From contig JAIVJE010000305.1 of NCBI GenBank assembly GCA_020200195.1, positions 1-17,241 of the forward strand: a DNA stretch of 17,241 nt, given 5' to 3'. Positions 7,839 through 15,020 of the stretch are shown here, piece by piece (within the stretch, counting starts at the first letter, position 1; each line of letters begins with the position of its first letter). Position numbers and translations under genes: made by a program. Source of the DNA: Acidobacteriota bacterium (GTDB lineage Bacteria; Acidobacteriota; Vicinamibacteria; Vicinamibacterales; 2-12-FULL-66-21). The notes beneath the pieces are model-generated. The model was not told where the DNA came from. It saw nothing but the letters and a program-made list of their open reading frames with translations, and made no database searches.

Positions 7839-8504
7839 TCAGTGGACCGGCTCGTCAGGGGATGTGCTCTCGTCGAGCCGCCGCGTGTCCGTCGTTCCGC
7901 CGCCATTTGAGGCACTTGCGTCGAATGGCAGGGAGCTCGTGGTGAGCGCCGGCTCTCCCAACGCGTTCGGCAGTTCGAAACCGAGCGCTTCCGCCATCTC
8001 CTCCACCTTCGGCAAGTCACCGAGATCGTTGAGCCCGAACCGCTCGAGGAACTCGCGCGTCGTCGCATACATGAACGGCCGTCCCACGACCTGCTTGCGC
8101 CCCACGGTCTTGATCAGGTGCCGTTCGAGCAACGTCGAGAGCACGCCTCCGCTGCTGCTGACACCCCGAATCTCGGCGATCTCAGGCGCTGTAACGGGCT
8201 GCTTGTATGCGATCACGGCCAGCGTCTCGAGCGCCTGTACGGACAGCTTCTGCGTCGTGCGCTCGTGAAACAGCTTCCGGACCCATTCATGCAGCTCGGT
8301 GCGCGTCACGATCTGGTAACCGCCTGCGACCTCGACGATCTGCAGGCCACCCGGCCGTTCGTAATCTGCGCGCAGCGAGGCGAGTGCCGCGTCGACGTCT
8401 TCTTTCGGCTCGCCGTCGATCAACTTGTACAGCGTCTTCGCGGACAGGGGATCCGGTGACGCGAAAATCAGCGCTTCGACAATGGGTTTCAGGTACTCGG
8501 ACAC
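7839..8504 (-). CDS. scpB: Segregation and condensation protein B
   Basis: This 221-residue protein is a kleisin-associated winged-helix protein of the SMC-ScpAB condensin, which organises and helps segregate the chromosome. Two winged-helix domains span about 1-165. The second has the family hallmark LSVQALETLAVIAYKQPVT, then EIAEIRGVSS and the VGRKQVVGRPFMYATT wing. About 50 C-terminal residues are variable and rich in Ser, Thr and Pro. The GTG at 8504 is chosen because the conserved MSEYLKPIVEALIF begins there, a TGAGG ribosome site lies just upstream, and it falls 10 bases after the scpA stop; a longer in-frame extension would lie inside scpA. No smc gene is in the window. Confidence 0.93.
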   Translation of the reverse strand: MSEYLKPIVEALIFASPDPLSAKTLYKLIDGEPKEDVDAALASLRADYERPGGLQIVEVAGGYQIVTRTELHEWVRKLFHERTTQKLSVQALETLAVIAYKQPVTAPEIAEIRGVSSSGGVLSTLLERHLIKTVGRKQVVGRPFMYATTREFLERFGLNDLGDLPKVEEMAEALGFELPNALGEPALTTSSLPFDASASNGGGTTDTRRLDESTSPDEPVH

Positions 8505-8514
8505 AGTTTCAACC

Positions 8515-9333
8515 TCAGGAGTTCTTTTTTGCGAGCTCTTCTGCGTGCCGCTGTTCAGGATCCAACAAGGGTTTCGGCGCATCGACCGGACGTGCCCGCT
8601 TGTACACGCGTATCGGTCCGATGGTACCCGACTGAAACACGCGCACAAGCTTCAGCCGGATCATTTCGAGCAGCGCGAGGAACGTGACGACGAGCCCGGT
8701 GCGAGTGTGCACGTCGGCGAACAGATCTTCGAATCCGCAGGCTTCCGTCTCCGACAGCCGCGCCAGTAACTGTTCGATCCGATCCTCGATCGCGATCTGC
8801 TCGCCCGGCAGATACAGCTTAGGCCGCTGCCGGGATCTTTCGACGACCGTGCGGAACGCACTGATCAGGCTGAACAGGTCCACGACGATCTCAGGCTCCG
8901 GGGCCTCGCCGGCGATCTCGGCGATCGGGCCGTCCGGCCGGGTCCATTGGGCGCTGCGAAGCGTTTCCCGCTCGTGCAGCAGCTCCGCGGCCGCCTTGAA
9001 TTTCTGGTGCTCGAGCAGCCGGCGCATCAGCGTTTCCCGGGGATCCTCTTCCGGATCCTCCTGCGTGGGATCGGGCCGCGGCAGCAACAACCGTGACTTG
9101 ATGTGAATCAACGTGGCCGCCATGATGAGAAATTCCCCGGCGACGTCCAGATTCAATTCCTGCATCAAGTCGATGTAGTCGAGGTATTGCTGCGTGACGA
9201 GCGAGATCGGGATGTCGTAGATGTCCAGCTCGTGCGTCTTGATCAGGTGGAGCAACAGGTCCAGCGGCCCCTCGAAGTTGGCGAGCCGAACCGGGTATGC
9301 CTCGAGAACGGAATCGAATTCAGGTTGTTCCAT
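8515..9333 (-). CDS. scpA: Segregation and condensation protein A (kleisin)
   Basis: This 272-residue protein is the kleisin subunit that bridges SMC heads and binds ScpB. The N-terminal signature NFEGPLDLLLHLIKTHELDI (about 19-38) contacts the SMC neck. The middle contains AGEFLIMAATLIHIKSRLLL, typical of ScpA, and the C-terminus contains the winged-helix segment VVTFLALLEMIRLKLVRVFQ that binds the SMC head. Length and architecture are ordinary. The ATG at 9333 lies 6 bases after the trpS stop, and scpB follows after 10 bases, so uvrC, the M50 gene, trpS, scpA and scpB form one tight minus-strand cluster. The trpS-scpA-scpB order is seen in several phyla. Confidence 0.95.
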   Translation of the reverse strand: MEQPEFDSVLEAYPVRLANFEGPLDLLLHLIKTHELDIYDIPISLVTQQYLDYIDLMQELNLDVAGEFLIMAATLIHIKSRLLLPRPDPTQEDPEEDPRETLMRRLLEHQKFKAAAELLHERETLRSAQWTRPDGPIAEIAGEAPEPEIVVDLFSLISAFRTVVERSRQRPKLYLPGEQIAIEDRIEQLLARLSETEACGFEDLFADVHTRTGLVVTFLALLEMIRLKLVRVFQSGTIGPIRVYKRARPVDAPKPLLDPEQRHAEELAKKNS

Positions 9334-9339
9334 GCGGCC

Positions 9340-10332
9340 CTACGCGTACTTCAACTTCACGGCGGATCGCACCCGCTCCATCGTCTGCTGTGCGATGCTG
9401 CGCGCCTTCGATGATCCGTCGTAAAGGATTTCCCTGAGCGCTGACGGCCGGTTGAGGATCTCCGCCCGCCGAGCGCGCATCGGTTCGAGGTGGTCGTTCA
9501 GCGCTTTCGCAAGTTTGTTCTTCACCTCGACGTCCCCGACTTTGCCGGCCCGGTAGCGTGTTTTGAGGTCCTCGACCTCTCCCGCATCCGGGTTGAACGC
9601 GTCGTGGTAGATGAAGACCGGGTGGCCCTCCACAGTGCCCGGCACGTCTGCGCGGATCCGCTTGGGATCCGTGTACATCTGCATCACCTTCTTTCGAACG
9701 GTCTCCGCGTCGTCCGAAAGGTCGATGGTGTTTCCGTAGCTCTTCGACATCTTGCGGTTGTCCAGTCCTGGGAGCCGGGGAAAAGTCGTCAAGAGCGGTT
9801 GCGGCTCGATGAACAGTTCGCCGTAGAAGTTGTGGAAACGCCTCACGATCTCGCGGCTCAACTCCAGGTGCGGCACCTGGTCTTCGCCTACCGGCACGTA
9901 GTGGGCGCTGTAAATGATGATGTCCGCAGTCTGCAGCAGGGGGTATCCGAGGAACCCGAGCGTTGATAAATCCTTCTCGGCAAGCTGCTCCATCTGTTCC
10001 TTGTAGGTCGGCACGCGCTCCAGCCAGGGAATCGGCACCGTCATCGACAACAGCAGATAGAGCTCCGCGTGCTCCGGGACGAGTGACTGAACGAACAGCG
10101 TGCTGCGCTCGGGATCGAGACCGGCCGCAATCCAGTCGGCGGCCATATCGTAAGCGCTGGCCACGGTCCCGGACGGATCGGCATAGTCACTGGTCAGTGC
10201 GTGCCAGTCCGCAATGAAGTAGAAGCAGTCGTACCGCTCCTGCAAAGAGGCCCAGTTGCTGAGCGCGCCGACGAGGTGTCCGAGATGGAGCTTGCCCGTC
10301 GGGCGCATACCGGAGACGACGCGCTGTTTCAC
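9340..10332 (-). CDS. trpS: Tryptophan--tRNA ligase
   Basis: This 330-residue class I aminoacyl-tRNA synthetase activates tryptophan with ATP and charges tRNA-Trp in the cytoplasm. The HIGH motif is present as HLGH at 16-19 after SGMRPTGKL, and the KMSKS motif is KMSKS at 194-198 followed by YGN. GEDQVPHLELSREI, which is characteristic of bacterial TrpS, lies near 149-162. The length fits the compact bacterial enzyme, with no extra domain. The GTG at 10332 overlaps the stop of the M50 protease gene by 4 bases (GTGA), indicating translational coupling, and scpA begins 6 bases after its stop. No tryptophan-linked leader is visible. Confidence 0.97.
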   Translation of the reverse strand: MKQRVVSGMRPTGKLHLGHLVGALSNWASLQERYDCFYFIADWHALTSDYADPSGTVASAYDMAADWIAAGLDPERSTLFVQSLVPEHAELYLLLSMTVPIPWLERVPTYKEQMEQLAEKDLSTLGFLGYPLLQTADIIIYSAHYVPVGEDQVPHLELSREIVRRFHNFYGELFIEPQPLLTTFPRLPGLDNRKMSKSYGNTIDLSDDAETVRKKVMQMYTDPKRIRADVPGTVEGHPVFIYHDAFNPDAGEVEDLKTRYRAGKVGDVEVKNKLAKALNDHLEPMRARRAEILNRPSALREILYDGSSKARSIAQQTMERVRSAVKLKYA

Positions 10333-11003
10333 TTGAGCAGCAGTCTCATGAAGAGATTCGCAGGCGGCCCGATCATGGCGCTCAAGGCGCCAGTAATCAT
10401 CAGCGCGTAGAGTACGATGAAGCCGTACGGACGGAGACGCACGAACGTCTCTGCGGGGCCGCGAGGCAGCAGACCGGCGAGCACGTTCCCGCCGTCCAGG
10501 GGCGGGACCGGGATCATGTTGAACAACGCCAGCAGGACGTTCACATACACGAAGAAGATCAGGATGGAAGATGCGTTGACCGTCGCCGACGTGTCACCGA
10601 GTCCGCCTCCAATGCGAAGCGCGGTCGCGGCAAGGATGGCCAGCCCGATGTTACTCGCGGGGCCCGCCGCCGCGACGACGACGAAATCACGGCGCGGATG
10701 GCGCAACTGGCTCGTATTCACGGGAACCGGCTTCGCCCAGCCGACGATTGGCAGCCCGCTGAATGCCGCAAGAAGCGGCAGAATGATGGTGCCGATCAGA
10801 TCGATGTGGACGAGGGGGTTGAGCGATACACGACCGAGAAGCCGCGCGGTCGGATCCCCGAGGCGGTCGGCCGTCCATGCGTGCGCGGCCTCATGCACCG
10901 TCAGCGATGCCAGAAGGATGACGAGTCCGATGAGGATCGTGGTGGAATCCAAAGATGGCGCGTCGCGAACGTCAAGCGTACGGGAAAACCACTGAGTTTT
11001 CAA
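10329..11003 (-). CDS. Site-2-type (M50) zinc metalloprotease
   Basis: This protein of up to 224 residues belongs to the compact M50 group. The zinc motif HEAAH lies at 37-41 in the first transmembrane segment, and NMIPVPPLDGGN near the C-terminus supplies the third ligand Asp. Several hydrophobic segments span the protein (about 22-36, 68-92, 105-128, 148-165 and 192-224). Such enzymes cleave peptide bonds within membranes; this small form lacks PDZ and CBS domains, and its substrate is unknown. The start is uncertain: a TTG at 11003 gives MKTQWFSRTL, 8 bases after the uvrC stop, while a second TTG just before DSTTILIG would be shorter. It is coupled to trpS by a 4-base overlap, an association seen in other bacteria. 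Confidence 0.9.
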   Translation of the reverse strand: MKTQWFSRTLDVRDAPSLDSTTILIGLVILLASLTVHEAAHAWTADRLGDPTARLLGRVSLNPLVHIDLIGTIILPLLAAFSGLPIVGWAKPVPVNTSQLRHPRRDFVVVAAAGPASNIGLAILAATALRIGGGLGDTSATVNASSILIFFVYVNVLLALFNMIPVPPLDGGNVLAGLLPRGPAETFVRLRPYGFIVLYALMITGALSAMIGPPANLFMRLLLK

Positions 11004-11010
11004 GGACTTG

Positions 11011-13080
11011 TCAGCCCTGTGCCATGAAATGCGCGAGCACCGCGTCGGCGCATTTCGCCCCCACCACCTTCACCAGCTCTTCGCGCGTCGCGCGTCGGAC
11101 CCCTGCCAGACTGCCGAACGCGACGAGCAACGCCTTGCGGCGTCGCGGCCCGACCCCGGCGATCGCGTCGAGTTGCGACTGCAGATCTCGTCTGCCGCGC
11201 GACTTGCGGTGGAACGTGACGGCGAATCGATGCGCCTCGTCACGGATGCGTTGAATCATGAGGAGCGCGGGACTGTCGGATGCGAGCGCAATCGCATCCG
11301 TACGATCGCGCGTGAAGAGCAGCTCTTCCTTCTTGGCGATGCCGGCTGCGACCAGGTTGCCGAGCCCGAGCTCCACGAGCGCGGAATAGGCGGCGGATAG
11401 CTGGCCCTTCCCGCCGTCGATGAGGACGAGATCGGGAAACGGCCCGCCGGTCTCGAGCAGTTTGCGATAGCGCCGCAGCACGACTTCGTGCATCGCGGCA
11501 AAGTCGTTGAGGAAGCGCGACCCGGGCGCGGGCACGCGTGCGTCGGGGGCGGCCGCGGCAAGTTGCTGCAGATCGGCGGCGGTGTGTATGTCAGGTCCCG
11601 TTGACTCCGCTTCCGACTCAGCAGCGGTGATGAGAGCGCCCGGGACCGCATCCCCACTCCGAACGGCCGCAGGCGTTCCGCGGATTCTGAACTTCCGATA
11701 CTCCGATCGCTTCATCCGCCCGTCCTCGCACACGACCATCGACGCAACCGTCTCGCTCCCCTGAATCGTAGAGATGTCGAAGCATTCAATGCGTCTCGGC
11801 ACGGAGGGCAACGCCAGCACGGCACGGAGGATTTCGAGCGCGTTGTAGTGGGCCGCGACGTTTTCGTTGAAGCGGGCCTGATAGGCGACCTCCGCGTTGC
11901 GGGCAGCGAGCTCCAGGAGACCGCGCTTTTCACCGCGCCGGGGGACCACGAAGCGAACGCGGCGCTCCGCCTGCGCCGACAACCAGCCTTCCAGCATTTC
12001 CGCGTCAGCCTCTGGAAACGCTGTAGGCAGGTGCACTTCTGGTGGGGCCATACGGTCCTGATAGAACTGCTGCACGGCCGCTTCCAGCACGTCGCACTCC
12101 GGCAGATCGGCCGAGACGCGGACACCGCGGCTCTCGGAGCCGGCGTGCTGACGCGGGACCGTGGTGTCGTCGTGGCCATCTGCTGCGTCCGACGCTGGCG
12201 TCACCTGGGCCTGCCCGGCATCCGTCACCAACTCGACCCGTTCGACGACGCGCCCGCCGCGGACCTGGAAGATCTGGACGACGGCACCCGCCGGCCCGAG
12301 CTTCAGCCCGAACGCATCGCGGTCGCCCATTTCGGTGGTCGACATCTTCTGTTGGCGAGTGCGCAGCGTCTCGATCGTGCGGATCGCGTCGCGGAGCTGC
12401 GCCGCCTGCTCGAACCGTTCCGCGAGCGCCGCCTCGATCATGCGGTCGCGTAATCCTATGGCCAGCTCGGCGCTGCGCCCTTCGAGGAAGAGCTTGGTGT
12501 GCTCGACAGCGACGCGATACTCCTCCGCGCTGCATATCTCCTTCACGCACGGCGCTACGCAGCGCTTGATGTCGTATTCCAAACACGGCCGGCCGCGCTC
12601 ACCTGTGATGATCTCGTTGCACGACCGGAGGCCGAACAGCCGGTGCGTCAGCGACATCGTTTTGCGCGCGAGCGATGCCGGCAGGTAGGGACCTGCGTAG
12701 TAATGGTCGTCACGCTCGACCCGTCGGGCGACGAGAACGCGGGGGAACGCTTCACCCGTGGTGAGCTGCAGATACGGGTAGTTCTTGTCGTCGCGCAGGA
12801 GGATGTTGTAGCGTGGCGCGCGCTGCTTGATGAGATGGTTCTCGAGGGCCAGCGCTTCGACGACCGAGTCGGTGACGATGACCTCCAATCGCTGTGCTTC
12901 GCTGAGCAGCGCGTCGATGCGCGGACTGGTCCCGTGCGCGCCCAGATAGCTGCGGACGCGGTCGCGCAGGACGCGCGCCTTCCCGACGTACAAGGTATCG
13001 CCCTGTCCGTTGAAATACAGATAGACGCCGGGTTGTTCCGGCAAACGGGCGATCTGGGCCTTGAGATCACGGATCGGCAT
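11011..13080 (-). CDS. uvrC: Excinuclease ABC subunit C
   Basis: This protein of about 689 residues makes both incisions in nucleotide excision repair with UvrA and UvrB. Domains in order are: a GIY-YIG nuclease (about 12-95, GVYLYFNGQGDTLYVGKA), a Cys-rich link with CLEYDIKRCVAPC, a UVR motif for UvrB contact (about 200-235), an RNase H-like nuclease with IECFDISTIQG and LVLIDGGKGQL, and a C-terminal helix-hairpin-helix region (LDAIAGVGPRRRKALL). It is longer than the usual 600-620 residues because of low-complexity inserts: one before the RNase H-like domain and one of about 45-50 residues between RIRGTP and RFLNDFAAMHEV (about 11520-11675). The ATG at 13080 is preferred; an in-frame GTG lies 9 bases upstream. 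It heads the M50-trpS-scpAB cluster. Confidence 0.96.
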   Translation of the reverse strand: MPIRDLKAQIARLPEQPGVYLYFNGQGDTLYVGKARVLRDRVRSYLGAHGTSPRIDALLSEAQRLEVIVTDSVVEALALENHLIKQRAPRYNILLRDDKNYPYLQLTTGEAFPRVLVARRVERDDHYYAGPYLPASLARKTMSLTHRLFGLRSCNEIITGERGRPCLEYDIKRCVAPCVKEICSAEEYRVAVEHTKLFLEGRSAELAIGLRDRMIEAALAERFEQAAQLRDAIRTIETLRTRQQKMSTTEMGDRDAFGLKLGPAGAVVQIFQVRGGRVVERVELVTDAGQAQVTPASDAADGHDDTTVPRQHAGSESRGVRVSADLPECDVLEAAVQQFYQDRMAPPEVHLPTAFPEADAEMLEGWLSAQAERRVRFVVPRRGEKRGLLELAARNAEVAYQARFNENVAAHYNALEILRAVLALPSVPRRIECFDISTIQGSETVASMVVCEDGRMKRSEYRKFRIRGTPAAVRSGDAVPGALITAAESEAESTGPDIHTAADLQQLAAAAPDARVPAPGSRFLNDFAAMHEVVLRRYRKLLETGGPFPDLVLIDGGKGQLSAAYSALVELGLGNLVAAGIAKKEELLFTRDRTDAIALASDSPALLMIQRIRDEAHRFAVTFHRKSRGRRDLQSQLDAIAGVGPRRRKALLVAFGSLAGVRRATREELVKVVGAKCADAVLAHFMAQG

Positions 13081-13097
13081 GCAGTACACTGCGCGTT

Positions 13098-13126
13098 TTG
13101 ACGCGCACGGAACCCTTCATTATAAC
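13098..13126 (+). promoter_or_regulatory. Strong sigma70-type promoter for the phosphatidyltransferase gene
   Basis: TTGACG (13098-13103), a 17-base spacer and TATAAC (13121-13126) closely match the housekeeping consensus. Transcription should begin near 13133, giving a short leader before the ATG at 13156. The -35 lies in a small palindrome, GCGCG-TTTTGA-CGCGC (13091-13106), between the divergent uvrC and this gene, a possible regulator site. Confidence 0.6.
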
Positions 13127-13155
13127 GCGATGACGCGGCACGGGCCGCCCCAACC

Positions 13156-13758
13156 ATGACCGTTACCGGGATCATCGGGCGGATCTGCATGCTGCCACTG
13201 CGGCTGATCATCAGCGCGTGCGTGGCGCTTCGCATTCACCCCAACATCCTGACGTTCATCGGCGTTCTCATCAACTTCGCGGCGGCGGGGGCACTGGCCC
13301 TGGGCAAGTTCGTCACCGCCGGCGTCATCATGGTAATTGCGAACATTTTCGACTTCATCGACGGCAAGGTCGCGATCGAAATGGGTGCCGTCAGCGCGTT
13401 CGGCGGCTTCTGGGACTCGGTGATCGACCGTTTTTCGGATATCTCGCTGTTCATCGGGCTCATCTACCTGTACTCACAGCTCGGCCGCACGGACTACGTC
13501 ATGATCACGGCCCTGGCGATGATGTTCGCGATCATGACGAGCTATACGCGCGCCCGTGCCGAATCACTGATCGCGAAGTGCAAAGTAGGGTTCATGGAGC
13601 GCCCGGAACGCATCGTCCTGTTCATGATCGGCGCATTCACGAACCGCATGGCAGCGGTCATGTGGGTCATCGGCGTGCTGTCAGTCTTCACGGTGGCCGA
13701 CCGAATCATCCTGACCTACCGCGAGCTTCGCGATGCGCGCCGTGAGGCGGTCGTATGA
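13156..13758 (+). CDS. CDP-alcohol phosphatidyltransferase family membrane protein with altered signature
   Basis: This 200-residue integral membrane protein transfers a phosphatidyl-like group from a CDP-alcohol or CDP-lipid in phospholipid synthesis. The signature D(x)2DG(x)2AR(x)8G(x)3D(x)3D is present at 66-91 with all four Asp residues (66, 69, 87, 91) and both Gly residues, but the usual Arg is Ile74 (codon ATC). Several transmembrane helices are evident, including about 10-25, 31-48, 52-66 and 98-125. The product cannot be assigned: phosphatidylglycerophosphate, phosphatidylinositol-phosphate and related syntheses are all possible. The start at 13156 lies downstream of a good promoter. 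The TGA overlaps the next ATG by 4 bases, so the two are coupled. Confidence 0.88.
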   Translation: MTVTGIIGRICMLPLRLIISACVALRIHPNILTFIGVLINFAAAGALALGKFVTAGVIMVIANIFDFIDGKVAIEMGAVSAFGGFWDSVIDRFSDISLFIGLIYLYSQLGRTDYVMITALAMMFAIMTSYTRARAESLIAKCKVGFMERPERIVLFMIGAFTNRMAAVMWVIGVLSVFTVADRIILTYRELRDARREAVV

Positions 13759-13955
13759 AGCAGGTCGCCACCCTGCCCGCCCGTGTCCTCTGGAACGCGT
13801 TCTTCTGGACCTACGAACGCGCCACGTGGCAGTACGACGTGATGGTCTTCACCATCCTGGCATTCGTCTGGCTGACACCGCCCGACTGGCTGCGGGATCC
13901 GATGGCGTCAGGCGATGGACCGATCGGGTGGTTTCTCCGAAGACTCGCTGAGTAG
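13755..13955 (+). CDS. Small single-pass membrane protein, unknown function
   Basis: This 66-residue protein begins at an ATG overlapping the TGA of the phosphatidyltransferase gene (ATGA). It has an amphipathic, aromatic N-terminus (VLWNAFFWTYERATWQYDVM), then a hydrophobic stretch (about 28-41, DVMVFTILAFVWLT) likely to cross the membrane, then a short Pro/Asp-rich tail ending RRLAE. I do not recognise a family. Coupling to a membrane phospholipid enzyme suggests a membrane partner or accessory subunit; that is inference. The tight overlap, sensible hydropathy and absence of a competing frame support it as a real gene. Confidence 0.65.
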   Translation: MKQVATLPARVLWNAFFWTYERATWQYDVMVFTILAFVWLTPPDWLRDPMASGDGPIGWFLRRLAE

Positions 13956-13956
13956 G

Positions 13957-14100
13957 CTTTAGGCCTTGGGCCTTGGATCTTGGGCCTTGGTGGTGCACCG
14001 CGCCAGCATGTCGCCCGTCGCACCGCACCCGCACGTCGAACGTGGCACGTCGCACACCGCACCGAACGTCGAAACGTTGCACGTTGAACCTCGAACGTCC
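13957..14100. repeat. CTTGGGCC and CGAACGT word arrays between convergent genes
   Basis: Two arrays lie side by side. The first has CTTGGGCCTTGG at 13965-13976 and again at 13979-13990 (period 14), with weaker copies before it. The second has CGAACGT at 14037-14043, 14063-14069 and 14092-14098, mixed with GCACGT, CACCGCAC and CGTTGCACGTTGAAC words. It fills the 147-base gap between the 66-residue gene and the convergent gene at 14103-14657. The ACGTTGCACG word also occurs in the rpsA-ihfB spacer. No coding potential is seen. Confidence 0.6.
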
Positions 14101-14102
14101 TC

Positions 14103-14657
14103 TCACACATCATCCCGTTCATCGTGCAGCCCGAGGTCGAGCGGTTTCCCTGTGAAGTGGATGTCGTGCGCGGCGATCTTGTCGCGCAGCAGCCGGCGTG
14201 CGGCGCCATAGTACGGGTGCGGGACGACCAGACGGCTTGCGAAATTTCGCATCCGGTAGATCAGCACGAGCGTGATCTGCTCGCCTTCCCGCCACGTCAG
14301 GCCACCAATCCGCGAATACGGTACGAACCCACCGTCCGCCCAGATGCCGTCCGCGTAGAAGCCGCGGCCGATCTTCAGGCTGAGCGGCACGGCGTAGCCG
14401 TAGTACACGAGCATCATCGTCTCGGGGAAGACGTCGACCGGACTCTGGCGAAGCAGCATGAGCTTGTAGAGGATCAGCAGGCTGAGGATCGCGCCGAGCA
14501 CGAGCAACAGTCCGTAGAACGGCGGACGCGTGCCGGGCCACGTGAGGAGTGCGGTCGATCGCATCTTCAGGAAACGGATGAACTGGAGGAACACGCGCAG
14601 GTTGGCAAAGAGAAACCCGACGCCCAGGACGAACAGCAGGCGGGGCAGATTCTCCAC
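14103..14657 (-). CDS. Membrane protein with a C-terminal domain resembling DUF5673
   Basis: This 184-residue protein has hydrophobic segments at about 6-27 (LLFVLGVGFLFANLRVF), 47-68 (YGLLLVLGAILSLLILYKLM) and a weaker one near 80-95. A hydrophilic C-terminal domain follows (about 98-170), with GFYADGIWADGGFVPYSRIG and GLTWREGEQITLVLIYR. The pattern of a Gly-rich turn, then a 'Pro-x-Ser/Thr-x-Ile' strand, then Trp resembles DUF5673-like or bacterial PH-like domains attached to membrane helices. The domain call is tentative and the function is unknown. The GTG at 14657 is 23 bases after the tdk stop, so it is probably the last gene of the efp-tdk cluster. The stop faces the CGAACGT array. Confidence 0.75.
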   Translation of the reverse strand: MENLPRLLFVLGVGFLFANLRVFLQFIRFLKMRSTALLTWPGTRPPFYGLLLVLGAILSLLILYKLMLLRQSPVDVFPETMMLVYYGYAVPLSLKIGRGFYADGIWADGGFVPYSRIGGLTWREGEQITLVLIYRMRNFASRLVVPHPYYGAARRLLRDKIAAHDIHFTGKPLDLGLHDERDDV

Positions 14658-14679
14658 GCCCGTATTTTATGCTGACCCG

Positions 14680-15019
14680 CTACTGTCCCAGAGTTGGATC
14701 GAAGCATTGGCGGCACCGTGCTTCGTACGTCCCCTGCGCGCCGACGAGTACGCGCTCGCTGCTCGCCACCAGCCGCTGCGTGTGATTGGCCGGGGCGCCG
14801 CACACCATGCAGATCGCCAGCGTCTTGGTGATGTACTCGGCGATCGCGAGCAGCTGCGGCATCGGTTCGAACGACGTGCGGTTTGAACGTCTGCACCTTG
14901 CGCTGCGCAATCTGCGCACGGCGCAGGCGGCGAATGAGCTCTTCGCTCTTGCCGCTGAACATGCTGCCGGTGATGACTTCGATCCAGCCGTGATTCGGCC
15001 GGTGCTGCGAGATGTCCAC
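14680..15019 (-). pseudogene. tdk: Thymidine kinase with internal deletion and frame change
   Basis: The N-terminal frame (from GTG at 15019) encodes a normal type II thymidine kinase start: WIEVITGSMFSGKSEELIRR with the P-loop at 18-25, then QIAQRKVQTFKP. Near 14870-14885 the conserved frame switches. The other frame gives TSFEPMPQLLAIAEYITKTL, CMVCGAPANHTQRL and YEARCRQCFDP, the usual C-terminus with two CxxC zinc pairs, ending in TAG at 14682-14680. About 65-75 residues normally between them, including the DEAQFF segment with the catalytic Glu, are missing. Intact enzymes are about 190-200 residues and phosphorylate thymidine for dTMP salvage. No active kinase can come from this version. 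Only one base separates the efp stop from the GTG, so it is coupled to efp. Assembly collapse is a serious alternative. Confidence 0.88.
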
Positions 15020-15020
15020 G

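Noticed and set aside
8504..8648. An N-terminal extension of scpB to 8648
   Set aside because: It lies inside scpA, is not conserved, and the GTG at 8504 has a ribosome site and the conserved MSEYLKP start.
11848..12453. A 201-codon plus-strand frame opposite uvrC
   Set aside because: Composition reflects antisense codons; uvrC is intact on the other strand.
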